Shown here: piece by piece, positions 9,438 to 16,172 of the stretch | Numbering within the stretch: the stretch's first letter is position 1 | How the letters are laid out: each line of letters starts with the position of its first letter | Made by a program: the position numbers and the translations under genes | Notes under the pieces: model-generated | What the model was told of the DNA's origin: nothing | Databases searched by the model: none | What the model saw: the letters and a program-made list of their open reading frames with translations, nothing else | Source of the DNA: Thermomonas aquatica | GTDB taxonomy: Bacteria > Pseudomonadota > Gammaproteobacteria > Xanthomonadales > Xanthomonadaceae | Length of the DNA stretch: 64,000 nt | NCBI RefSeq assembly: GCF_006337105.1 | Contig: NZ_CP040871.1 | Location: 620,001-684,000, forward strand | Direction of reading: 5' to 3'

Positions 9438-10706
9438 TCAGGCTTCCAGCAGGCCGGGCAGATAGGACGCGCCGCGATACCCCGGCTTGGCCAGCAACAG
9501 GTGGGCCACGCCGATGGAGCGCTCCAGGAAGCCGCCTTCGCAATAGGCCAGGTAGAACGCCCACATGCGCAGGAAGCGTTCGTCGTGGCCCTGCGCGCGC
9601 GCCTGCTCGCGATTGGCCAGGAAGCGCAGGCGCCAGTCGCGCAGGGTGCGCGCATACGAAGGCCCGAAGTCCTCCAGGTGCACCAGCGCCAGGTCGCTGC
9701 TGCGCGCCTTCGCGTCCAGCAGCGCGGCAATGGAGGGGATGAAGGAGCCGGGGAAGATATGGCGCTTGATGAAATCCACCGATCGCAGCGCCTGCGCATA
9801 GCGGTGGTCCTCGATGGTGATCGCCTGCACCAGGCCCAGGCCGTCCGGCTTGAGCAGGCGGCCCAGGGTGGAAAAATAGGCCTGCATGTACTGCGCGCCG
9901 ATGGCCTCCACCATTTCGATCGAGACCAGCTTGTCGTACCGCCCCTGCAGGTCGCGGTAGTCGGACAGCAGCACGGTGACGCGTTCCTGCAGGCCGGCCT
10001 GGGCGACGCGCTGCGAGGCCAGCGCGTGCTGCTCGCGCGAGATGGTGGTGGTGGTCACGCGGCAGCCGCGGCTGCGCGCCGCATGCAGGGCGAACCCGCC
10101 CCAGCCGGTGCCGATCTCCACCACGTGGTCGCCGGGCAGGATCCCCAGCTTGTCGCAGATGCGGTCCAGCTTGCGGGTGGAGGCCACCTCCAGCGTGTCG
10201 TCCTCGCCCGCGTACAGCGCCGACGAGTACATCAGGTCGTCGGACAGGAACAGGCGGAAGAAATCGTTGCCCAGGTCGTAATGCGCGGCGATGTTGCGGC
10301 GCGACCCTTCGCGGGTGTTGCGGCGCAGTGCGTGCAGCGCGCGCATCGCCCAACCGCCCAGCCGCGCCGCGCCGCCTTCCATGCCGTCCAGCAGGTCGCG
10401 GTTGCGCACCAGCAGGCGCACCAGCCCGACCAGGTCGTCGCAGTCCCAGTCGCCGTCCATGTACGACTCCGCCGCGCCCACGCTGCCGTTGCCGGCGAGA
10501 GCGCGATAGAAGCCGGCGTCGCGCACCTGCACGCGCACGCTCGGGATGCCGGCGGTGGGCTCGCCCACGCGGGCGTCCCCCAGCGGGTCGACCAGCACGA
10601 TGTCGCCCTGGCGCAGGCCGTCGAGTTGCCGCAACAGGCGCGCGCGCAGGGCGCGGTCCAGCGCGCCGAAACCGGAGGCCGCGCGTGGTTGGACGATGCT
10701 GTTCAT
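9438..10706 (-). CDS. cfa: Cyclopropane-fatty-acyl-phospholipid synthase family methyltransferase
   Basis: A 422-aa protein of the Cfa family, which transfers a methylene or methyl group from SAM to the double bond of unsaturated acyl chains in membrane phospholipids. Visible features are AHYDLGNDFFRLFL, LMYSSALYAGEDDTLE and the SAM motif VVEIGTGWGGFALHA near residue 195. SIEMVEAIG and a C-terminal FYLAYCEGGFLERSIG stretch also match the family. It is somewhat longer than E. coli Cfa (382 aa). In the Rhodobacter ChrR regulon a Cfa-like protein (UfaM) makes methylated unsaturated fatty acids instead, so the product is uncertain. It overlaps DUF1365 upstream by four bases. Confidence 0.92.
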   Translation of the reverse strand: MNSIVQPRAASGFGALDRALRARLLRQLDGLRQGDIVLVDPLGDARVGEPTAGIPSVRVQVRDAGFYRALAGNGSVGAAESYMDGDWDCDDLVGLVRLLVRNRDLLDGMEGGAARLGGWAMRALHALRRNTREGSRRNIAAHYDLGNDFFRLFLSDDLMYSSALYAGEDDTLEVASTRKLDRICDKLGILPGDHVVEIGTGWGGFALHAARSRGCRVTTTTISREQHALASQRVAQAGLQERVTVLLSDYRDLQGRYDKLVSIEMVEAIGAQYMQAYFSTLGRLLKPDGLGLVQAITIEDHRYAQALRSVDFIKRHIFPGSFIPSIAALLDAKARSSDLALVHLEDFGPSYARTLRDWRLRFLANREQARAQGHDERFLRMWAFYLAYCEGGFLERSIGVAHLLLAKPGYRGASYLPGLLEA

Positions 10707-11473
10707 GCGCGATGCCCCGCGTTGGAAGGATGGTCGTGGACCGGCGTGCGCTTCAGCCAAAGCCGCAGCGCCTGCCAATGGATGCCGGCGATGACCCGGG
10801 CGGTCATCAGCGGATAGCGCCACAACACGCGCGCCAGGCCGGCCGCATCCAGCCTCCGCCGTTGCAGCGCCAGGGTGGCGTCGAATTCGCGCACGTCGCC
10901 GTCGCACACGTCCATGTGCACGCGCAGGTCCTTGCCCGGCGGCGTGAACGACCACGCGTAGCGGCGCGCCATCGCCATGAACGGCGAGACGTGGAAGGCC
11001 TTGTCGAAATCCCAGTGCAGCGCCCTGCCCCGGCGCCGCGCGGCGGACACCGGCAGCACGTAGGCATGGCGCTGCTTCCACGGCGTGTTGGTGATCTCGG
11101 CCACGATCGAATGCAGCGCGCCTTCGCCGTCGTGGCAGTAATAGAAAGCGACCGGGTTGAAGCTGTAGCCGGCGTAACGCAAGTGGGCGAGCAGGCGGAC
11201 CGGACCGGCCGGCAGTTCGCCGGTCGCCGCCTGCACGCGCTCGCGCACGGCCTGCGCCAGCGGCATGGCGGGATCGCCCAGGAAATCCTCGCGCCGGAAC
11301 GACGCCAGGTTCGAGCGCTCGACAGACCATAGCCAGCGCTCGCGGAACACCGCATCGAGTTCGTCCAGGTCCAGGTAGAGCTGGGCCATGCGGTAGTCGA
11401 AGCCATGCGTGGTCGGCGCATGCCGGCGATGCGTCACCCGGCCTTCGTAGATCGCACTGGCCAGCGCGCTCAC
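10703..11473 (-). CDS. DUF1365 family protein
   Basis: A 256-aa soluble-looking protein recognised by GRVTHRRHAPTTHGFDYRM at the N terminus, RYAGYSFNPVAFYYC in the middle and FDKAFHVSPFM later. These are hallmarks of DUF1365, a family found beside cfa and FAD amine-oxidase-like genes in many proteobacteria. Biochemical function is not established. The start is GTG at 11473, inside the stop of the FAD oxidoreductase (GTGA overlap), and its stop overlaps the cfa start. Conserved His, Asn and Tyr residues suggest an enzyme or a binding protein for a modified lipid; this is inference. Confidence 0.85.
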   Translation of the reverse strand: MSALASAIYEGRVTHRRHAPTTHGFDYRMAQLYLDLDELDAVFRERWLWSVERSNLASFRREDFLGDPAMPLAQAVRERVQAATGELPAGPVRLLAHLRYAGYSFNPVAFYYCHDGEGALHSIVAEITNTPWKQRHAYVLPVSAARRRGRALHWDFDKAFHVSPFMAMARRYAWSFTPPGKDLRVHMDVCDGDVREFDATLALQRRRLDAAGLARVLWRYPLMTARVIAGIHWQALRLWLKRTPVHDHPSNAGHRA

Positions 11474-12762
11474 GCGGCTGCCTCCAGCGGGGCCGCGATC
11501 TCGCGCTTCCAGCCCGACGCCGCCCACGGCACCCCCAACCCCGCCGCGACTTCCACGCCGCTGCGCATGCCGTCCTCGTGGAAGCCCCAGCCCCAGTACG
11601 CGCCGGCGAACCAGGTGCGGCGCTGGCCCTGGATCTCGCGCTTGCGCGCCTGCGCCGCGACCGAGGCATGCGTGTACACCGGATGGTGGTAACTGCGCCG
11701 GGCCAGGATGCGGGCCGGGTCGATGTCCTGGGTGCGGTTGAGCGTCACCACCAGCGGCGTGTCGCCGGGCAGGCCCTGCAGCAGGTTCATGCAATAGCTG
11801 ACCGTGCAGGCATCCGCCGGGTCTGCGGGCAGATGCGCATTCCACGCCGCCCACGCCTTGCGCGCACGCGGCAGCAGGCGCGCGTCGGTATGCAGTACGG
11901 TCTCGTTGGGCTGGTAGGCGATCGCGCCCAGCAGATCGCGCTCCGCATCGCTGGCGTCGTCGAGCAGGGCCAGCGCCTGGTCGCTGTGGCAGGCCAGCAC
12001 GACCTGGTCGAAGCGTTCGATCCCGCCATCCAGCCGCAGCGTCACCCCGCGTTCGTCGCGCGCGATCCCGCGCACCGGGGCACGCAGGCGCACCTGCACG
12101 TCCCAGCGCGCGCGCAGGGCATCGACGTAGCGGCGCGAGCCGCCATCGACCACGCGCCATGGCGGCCGCCCGGCCAGCTGCAGCATGTGGTGGTTGGCCA
12201 TGAACCGGACCAGGTATTGCGCCGGGAAGTCGAGGATGCCGGCCGCCGGCGAAGACCACAGCGCGCTGGCCATCGGCACCAGGTGCTGGTCGCGGAAGGC
12301 CGCGCCGTAGCGGTGGGCGTCGAGGTACTCGCCGATCGACGGCCCCTGCCCCGGCGCATCGAGCAATGCGGGCGCTTCGCGATAGAACCGCGCCAGGTCG
12401 CGCAACATGCCCCAGAAGCGCGGCGAGGCCAGGTTGCGGCGCTGGCAGAACAGGCCATCCAGCGAGGTCGCGTTGTATTCCAGGCCGCTGCGCGCGTCCT
12501 GCACGGAGAAGCTCATGGTGGTCGGGCGCGTGGCGACGCCGAGCTCGTCGAACATCCGCGTCAGCAGCGGGTAATGCGCCGGGTTGTGCACGATGAAGCC
12601 GGTATCGACCTGCAGTTGCCGGCCATCGACCTCGACGCGGTGGGTATCGGTATGCCCGCCCAGGCGATCGTCGGCTTCCAACAGCACGACCTCGTGCCGC
12701 TGCGACGACAGCCATGCCGCGGACAGGCCCGATATCCCGCTGCCGACCACCGCGATGCGCAT
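11470..12762 (-). CDS. FAD-dependent amine-oxidase-like oxidoreductase (COG2907)
   Basis: A 430-aa flavoprotein. The N terminus has the dinucleotide-binding motif VVGSGISGLSAAWL followed by an acidic strand end (LLEADDRLGGHT). The C terminus has WFAGAYWGWGFHEDGMRSG, the second FAD contact. It resembles NAD/FAD-binding proteins annotated as amine oxidases and, more loosely, phytoene-desaturase-type enzymes. No amine substrate is implied by context. Sitting among a desaturase, DUF1365 and Cfa-like enzymes, it is a candidate oxidase or desaturase for a methylated acyl chain. Its start codon shares one base with the desaturase stop (TGATG). Confidence 0.87.
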   Translation of the reverse strand: MRIAVVGSGISGLSAAWLSSQRHEVVLLEADDRLGGHTDTHRVEVDGRQLQVDTGFIVHNPAHYPLLTRMFDELGVATRPTTMSFSVQDARSGLEYNATSLDGLFCQRRNLASPRFWGMLRDLARFYREAPALLDAPGQGPSIGEYLDAHRYGAAFRDQHLVPMASALWSSPAAGILDFPAQYLVRFMANHHMLQLAGRPPWRVVDGGSRRYVDALRARWDVQVRLRAPVRGIARDERGVTLRLDGGIERFDQVVLACHSDQALALLDDASDAERDLLGAIAYQPNETVLHTDARLLPRARKAWAAWNAHLPADPADACTVSYCMNLLQGLPGDTPLVVTLNRTQDIDPARILARRSYHHPVYTHASVAAQARKREIQGQRRTWFAGAYWGWGFHEDGMRSGVEVAAGLGVPWAASGWKREIAAPLEAAA

Positions 12763-13727
12763 CAGCGGCCGCCCCGCGCACGCGCCAGCACGGCGGCGGG
12801 CACCGGCTTGAGGTCGTGGACGATGCGCAGGGCCTGCAGGGCGCGCAGGCCGTACCAGGTGATGTCGATTTCCCACCAGCGGAAGCCCTGGCGCGCGCTG
12901 CCGGGGAAATGATGGTGGTTGTTGTGCCAGCCCTCGCCGAAGGTCAACAGCGCCAGCCACAGGTTGTTGCGGCTGTCGTCGCGGGTCTGGAAGCGGCGCC
13001 GGCCCCAGCGGTGGGCCAGCGAATTGATGGTGACCGTGGCGTGGAACAGGGCCACGGTGGAGACGAAGAAGCCCCAGACCAGCAACTGCGGGCCGTTGGC
13101 GCCCAGCGACGGCGCCCAGCGCGCGAGCGCTTCGCCCGCGACGTACAACGCCGCGGCCAGCGCCACCGGCACGGCGGTGTCCCAGCGGTCCAGCCAGCGC
13201 AGTTCCGGGAATTTCAGCAGGTCGCCGATCCGCGAGGTGTCGGTGCGGAAGCCGCCGCGGGTCAGGAACCAGCCGACATGGCTGCGCCAGAAGCCCTTGC
13301 GCGGCGTGTGCGGGTCGCGCGCGGTGTCCGCATGCACGTGGTGGTGGCGATGGTGGGCGGCCCACCACAACGGACCGCGCTGCACCGAAGCCGCGCCCAG
13401 CAGCGCGAACGCGAACTGCACCGGACGCGAGGCGCGGAAGGTGCGATGGGAGAAATAGCGGTGGTAGAAGCCGGTGATGGCGAACATCCGCAGCGCATAC
13501 AGCGCCAGCGCGACCCACAGCGCGGTGGCCGACACGCCGACCGCGAACACGGCGAGGCATGCGAGGTGCATGCCGATGAAGGGAAGCGCGCGCAGCCAAT
13601 CGATGCGGTCGTCGTCGGCGCCGGCATCGCCCGCGTCCGCCACTGCGGCCGTGTCGAGCCAGCCGCGCAGCGCCGCCAGCGCCCTGTCGCCCCGATGGTT
13701 CCGTCCCGCCGCGTCCCTGGCCGCCAT
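12762..13727 (-). CDS. Membrane fatty acid (acyl-CoA type) desaturase
   Basis: A 321-aa integral-membrane di-iron desaturase. The three histidine boxes are visible: HRYFSH near residue 88, HHRHHH near residue 125 and HNNHHH near residue 268, with several hydrophobic helices between them. Such enzymes use O2 to insert a cis double bond, commonly delta-9, supplying the substrate that Cfa-type enzymes need. The start at 13727 is preceded by GGGAGAAGG and lies just downstream of a promoter-like element (13751-13779). An upstream in-frame ATG at 13790 lies before that element and is less likely. It is the first gene of an overlapping eight-gene unit that runs to the photolyase. Confidence 0.92.
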   Translation of the reverse strand: MAARDAAGRNHRGDRALAALRGWLDTAAVADAGDAGADDDRIDWLRALPFIGMHLACLAVFAVGVSATALWVALALYALRMFAITGFYHRYFSHRTFRASRPVQFAFALLGAASVQRGPLWWAAHHRHHHVHADTARDPHTPRKGFWRSHVGWFLTRGGFRTDTSRIGDLLKFPELRWLDRWDTAVPVALAAALYVAGEALARWAPSLGANGPQLLVWGFFVSTVALFHATVTINSLAHRWGRRRFQTRDDSRNNLWLALLTFGEGWHNNHHHFPGSARQGFRWWEIDITWYGLRALQALRIVHDLKPVPAAVLARARGGR

Positions 13728-13750
13728 CGCCTTCTCCCGTGTGCGTCCCT

Positions 13751-13779
13751 GCCTACGCAGCCGGGCGCGGATCGGATGC
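13751..13779 (-). promoter_or_regulatory. ECF-sigma-type promoter P2 (desaturase to photolyase unit)
   Basis: On the minus strand this reads GCATCC (13779-13774), 17 bases, then GTAGGC (13756-13751). The same two blocks with the same spacing occur at 14577-14605 and 15938-15966, each just upstream of a gene in this block and nowhere else that I found in the window. GCATCC resembles the TGATCC -35 element reported for Rhodobacter sigma-E/ChrR promoters. Initiation would fall near 13744, about 17 bases before the desaturase ATG. Confidence 0.65.
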
Positions 13780-13789
13780 AAGGCGCGCA

Positions 13790-14551
13790 TCAGATCGCGC
13801 AACGCCCGCGCAGCGGGTCGCCGCGCAGCGCCGCGACCTGCGCGTCGTCGACGGCACGCGCGCGCGGCTCGAAGGCGATCCGCACCTGCGGATTGCCGCC
13901 ACGCGCGTCGCGGATGTTGCCGGTGCCGGCGAATTCCAGCAGCCTGCGGTCGTCGCGCGCGTACACCAGGCGCACCTCCGGCACGACGAAGCCGAACCAG
14001 CTGTCCAGGCGCATGCGCAGGCGTTCCGCGGGGATGCCGCGCCAGTCCAGGCTGCCGGCGCGCTGCACCCGCAGCGGATAGAAGCGCTGCCGGCTGGGCA
14101 CCAGGAAGTGCAGGCGCAGCGCCTGCCCGCGCATCAGCGCGTCCCAGTTCGCGCGCACCGCGGCGTCGAAACCGGCATCCGCCACGCCATCCGCGGGCAC
14201 GCGCACGCTGCGCTCGCTGCGATCGCCGTCCGCGCCCGCATAGGCGGTGCGGGTGCCGCTGCCGGCATGCAGTCCCTCGGCATAGCCGCGCCCGTCCTCC
14301 AGCGCGAATGCGGGTGCGGCCGATCCACCCTGCACATGCTTGCGCGCGAACGCCGCGCCATCGGGGCAGCGGTACGCCACCCAGCGCTCGCTGCGCGCGC
14401 CCGCGCGGATGAAGTGCGATTCGCGGTACAGCAGGCGCGCGTCCTCGGCGCTGCGCACTTCGGCGTCGCGTCGCTGCCAACCGGCGGCATCCGCCGCGTG
14501 CAGCGGCGGCATCGCCAGCATCGCAAGGCCGGGAAGCAGGATTGCGCGCAT
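13790..14551 (-). CDS. Predicted secreted protein of unknown function in the sigma/ChrR block
   Basis: A 253-aa protein with a clear N-terminal signal peptide (MRAILLPGLAMLAMPPLHA, likely cleaved around residue 19-20), so periplasmic or exported. The mature part is rich in charged and aromatic residues. It has a stretch SWFGFVVPEVRLVYARDDRR near residue 190 that looks like beta strands; no catalytic motif is recognised. I do not know the family with confidence. It is the only secreted non-lipoprotein of the block and has its own copy of the promoter motif immediately upstream (14577-14605). It is therefore probably a regulon member rather than a bystander. Residues and length show no sign of truncation. 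Confidence 0.8.
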   Translation of the reverse strand: MRAILLPGLAMLAMPPLHAADAAGWQRRDAEVRSAEDARLLYRESHFIRAGARSERWVAYRCPDGAAFARKHVQGGSAAPAFALEDGRGYAEGLHAGSGTRTAYAGADGDRSERSVRVPADGVADAGFDAAVRANWDALMRGQALRLHFLVPSRQRFYPLRVQRAGSLDWRGIPAERLRMRLDSWFGFVVPEVRLVYARDDRRLLEFAGTGNIRDARGGNPQVRIAFEPRARAVDDAQVAALRGDPLRGRCAI

Positions 14552-14576
14552 GTGCGGTTCCGTGATCGCCCATCCC

Positions 14577-14605
14577 GCCTACGCGGCAAGGCGCGATCCG
14601 GATGC
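14577..14605 (-). promoter_or_regulatory. ECF-sigma-type promoter P3 (secreted protein gene)
   Basis: Minus strand: GCATCC (14605-14600), 17 bases, GTAGGC (14582-14577), matching P1 and P2 in both blocks and spacing. It occupies the 75-base gap between the chrR-like gene and the secreted-protein gene, about 26 bases before the latter's ATG. The middle of the spacer differs from P1 and P2, so the conservation is confined to the two elements, as expected for a promoter rather than a copied sequence. Confidence 0.65.
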
Positions 14606-14626
14606 GCGCGGCTCAGGCCGTCGTGC

Positions 14627-15289
14627 TCAGATCCCGAACAGCGGCTGCAAGCGGCGCGCGAACCAGCCCGGGAAGCGCAGCGGCGCATCCAGCGCGGACA
14701 CGCAGATGCAGGCTTCGCCGGGCGCGGTCACCGGCTGGTGCTCGGTATCGGCGTCGAGGTCGGCGACGTCGCCGGCCGCGAAGTGCCCCAGCGCATCGTC
14801 GTAGGCGCCGCGCACGATCTGGGTCAGCTCGCTGCCCTGGTGCCCGTGCACCGGCATGCGCCGGCCAGGCCCGATCCGCAGCAGCAACATGGTCCCGCCG
14901 CTCGGGCCGAGGGTCCTGATGTAGTGCATCCCCGGCCCCATCCAGCGCCATTTCAGCGCCCGCCAGGATGCGCCGAAATAGGGATGCAGCGGCGCCGGCA
15001 GGCGATCGGGATCGCCGTCGGCGTTCGCCGGCGCGGCGGGCTGCGGTGCGGGTTCGTCCAACCGCGCCAGCATGGCGTCGCGCAATCGCGCGTGCTGCGC
15101 GCCCTGCGCATGCGCGGGATGCTGCTGTTCGACCAGCACCCCGCCGATCGCGTCGGCGCGGGCCAGGCTGGCCCGGCACTCGGCGCAGCCGGCAAGGTGC
15201 AGCGCCACCACCGCGGACATCTCCGGCGACAGCGCGCCCGCCGCGTGGCTGACCAGGGTGGCGGCATCCAGGTGATGGCGCGGGCTCAC
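14627..15289 (-). CDS. chrR: ChrR-type zinc anti-sigma factor (ASD plus cupin domain)
   Basis: A 220-aa protein with the two-domain layout of Rhodobacter ChrR. The N-terminal anti-sigma domain has His6, His31, Cys35 and Cys38 (HLAGCAEC), exactly the zinc ligand numbering of ChrR. The C-terminal cupin has His148, His150, Glu154 and His184 with the same mutual spacing as the ChrR cupin ligands. ChrR binds its sigma factor and releases it when singlet oxygen or related stress is sensed. The start is GTG at 15289, overlapping the sigma gene stop by four bases, so the pair is co-translated. All eight expected metal ligands are present, so it should be functional. Confidence 0.92.
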   Translation of the reverse strand: MSPRHHLDAATLVSHAAGALSPEMSAVVALHLAGCAECRASLARADAIGGVLVEQQHPAHAQGAQHARLRDAMLARLDEPAPQPAAPANADGDPDRLPAPLHPYFGASWRALKWRWMGPGMHYIRTLGPSGGTMLLLRIGPGRRMPVHGHQGSELTQIVRGAYDDALGHFAAGDVADLDADTEHQPVTAPGEACICVSALDAPLRFPGWFARRLQPLFGI

Positions 15290-15852
15290 GGCTCGCCTCC
15301 CATTTCGCCCTGCAGGCGCAGGAAAGCGCGGCGCACATGCGATTTCACGGTGCCCAGCGGCATCCCCAGTTCGCTTGCGATCTGCTGGTGGCTCTTGGCT
15401 TCGAAATAGGACATGCGGATCAACCTGGCCTGCACCGGCGGCAGCGCCTCGATCCGGCGCTGCAGTTGCACCTGGTCCGCGTGCGCCTCGGTGGTGCCCG
15501 GGTCGGCCTCCCATTCGGCGTCGATCGCCTGCTCGCCGACCTGCGGATGCCCGGCCTCGCGGCGCAGGCGGTCGATCTGCAGGTTGCGCGCGATCCGGAA
15601 CAGCCAGGTGGCCAGCGCGCTGCGCGCCGGATCGTAGCTGGAGGCGCGCTGCCACAGGCGCAGCAGCGATTCCTGCGCCAACTCCTCGGCCACCGCCTCG
15701 GGCACGCCCACCCCGCGCAGGTACAGGCACAGGCGCGGCATGAAGTGGTCGTAGATGCGCAGGAAGCAGTCGCGGTCGCGCCGCCCCGCCACCGCCGCCA
15801 TCTCGTCGGACCAGTCCCTGGCTTCCTGCCCGGTGGCGGCGGACGCGGACAT
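15286..15852 (-). CDS. ECF RNA polymerase sigma factor, ChrR-partnered (ECF11-like)
   Basis: A sigma factor of about 188 aa lacking regions 1 and 3. Region 2 shows LAQESLLRLWQRA and WLFRIARNLQIDRLRRE; region 4 shows SHQQIASELGMPLGTVKSHVRRAFLRL, the -35-reading helix-turn-helix. Overlap with a ChrR-type anti-sigma gene identifies it as the singlet-oxygen type. The start at 15852 gives an N terminus like known family members; an in-frame ATG at 15906 would add 18 Pro/Ala-rich residues. It has its own copy of the shared promoter element at 15938-15966, so positive autoregulation is expected. Confidence 0.92.
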   Translation of the reverse strand: MSASAATGQEARDWSDEMAAVAGRRDRDCFLRIYDHFMPRLCLYLRGVGVPEAVAEELAQESLLRLWQRASSYDPARSALATWLFRIARNLQIDRLRREAGHPQVGEQAIDAEWEADPGTTEAHADQVQLQRRIEALPPVQARLIRMSYFEAKSHQQIASELGMPLGTVKSHVRRAFLRLQGEMGGEP

Positions 15853-15937
15853 GCGCCTAGCCGCCTCGAAGGGCGCGGGACGCTCGCTGGGCGCGGGCTG
15901 GGGCATCAGGCATGGCCGCAAGGGTAGCAATGCCGAT

Positions 15938-15966
15938 GCCTACGCAGGATGCGGCCGATCGGATGC
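15938..15966 (-). promoter_or_regulatory. ECF-sigma-type promoter P1 (sigma-chrR operon)
   Basis: Minus strand: GCATCC (15966-15961), 17 bases, GTAGGC (15943-15938). It lies upstream of the sigma gene and back to back with the tRNA-Arg promoter. The identity of both blocks and the spacing with P2 and P3 is the evidence. Initiation would be near 15931, giving a leader of about 25 or 80 bases depending on which sigma start is used. Confidence 0.65.
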
Positions 15967-15982
15967 AGGGGCGTCACGCGGG

Positions 15983-16011
15983 TTGGCCTGACCCGGCCCG
16001 GCTGCGATAAT
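15983..16011 (+). promoter_or_regulatory. Sigma-70 type promoter of tRNA-Arg(CCU)
   Basis: TTGGCC at 15983-15988, a 17-base spacer, then GATAAT at 16006-16011 (five of six matches to TATAAT). Initiation would fall near 16018, about 17 bases before the mature tRNA 5' end. It diverges from the ECF promoter P1 on the other strand. Confidence 0.6.
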
Positions 16012-16034
16012 CGTCACGGTTTAGCCAGTGTTCT

Positions 16035-16111
16035 GGCCCCGTAGCTCAGCTGGATAGAGCGGTCCCCTCCTAAGGGACAGGTCGTGCGTTCGAATCGCGC
16101 CGGGGTCGCCA
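16035..16111 (+). tRNA. tRNA-Arg (anticodon CCU)
   Basis: A 77-base cloverleaf. The acceptor stem GGCCCCG pairs with CGGGGTC (one G-U pair); the D arm contains GCTCAGCTGGATAGAGC. The anticodon stem GTCCC/GGGAC encloses loop CTCCTAA with anticodon CCT. The T arm contains GTTCGAATC. The discriminator base G is followed by an encoded CCA at 16109-16111. It reads AGG, a rare Arg codon in such a GC-rich genome. Confidence 0.95.
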
Positions 16112-16131
16112 TCCGCAATCGCAATACGCCT

Positions 16132-16148
16132 CCCCGCCATGCGCGGGG
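16132..16148 (+). terminator. Short GC hairpin between tRNA-Arg and the ALDH7 gene
   Basis: CCCCGC (16132-16137) pairs perfectly with GCGGGG (16143-16148) around a five-base loop. It lies 20 bases after the tRNA and 24 bases before the next ATG. No U-run follows, so it may end the tRNA transcript inefficiently or simply be part of the mRNA leader. Confidence 0.3.
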
Positions 16149-16172
16149 CATGGCCACACCCGGAGTAACGCA

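Noticed and set aside
13727..13790. Upstream ATG at 13790 as the start of the desaturase
   Set aside because: It would put the promoter-like element at 13751-13779 inside the gene, and the extra residues are Arg-rich and unlike the family. The ATG at 13727 has a good GGGAGAAGG site.
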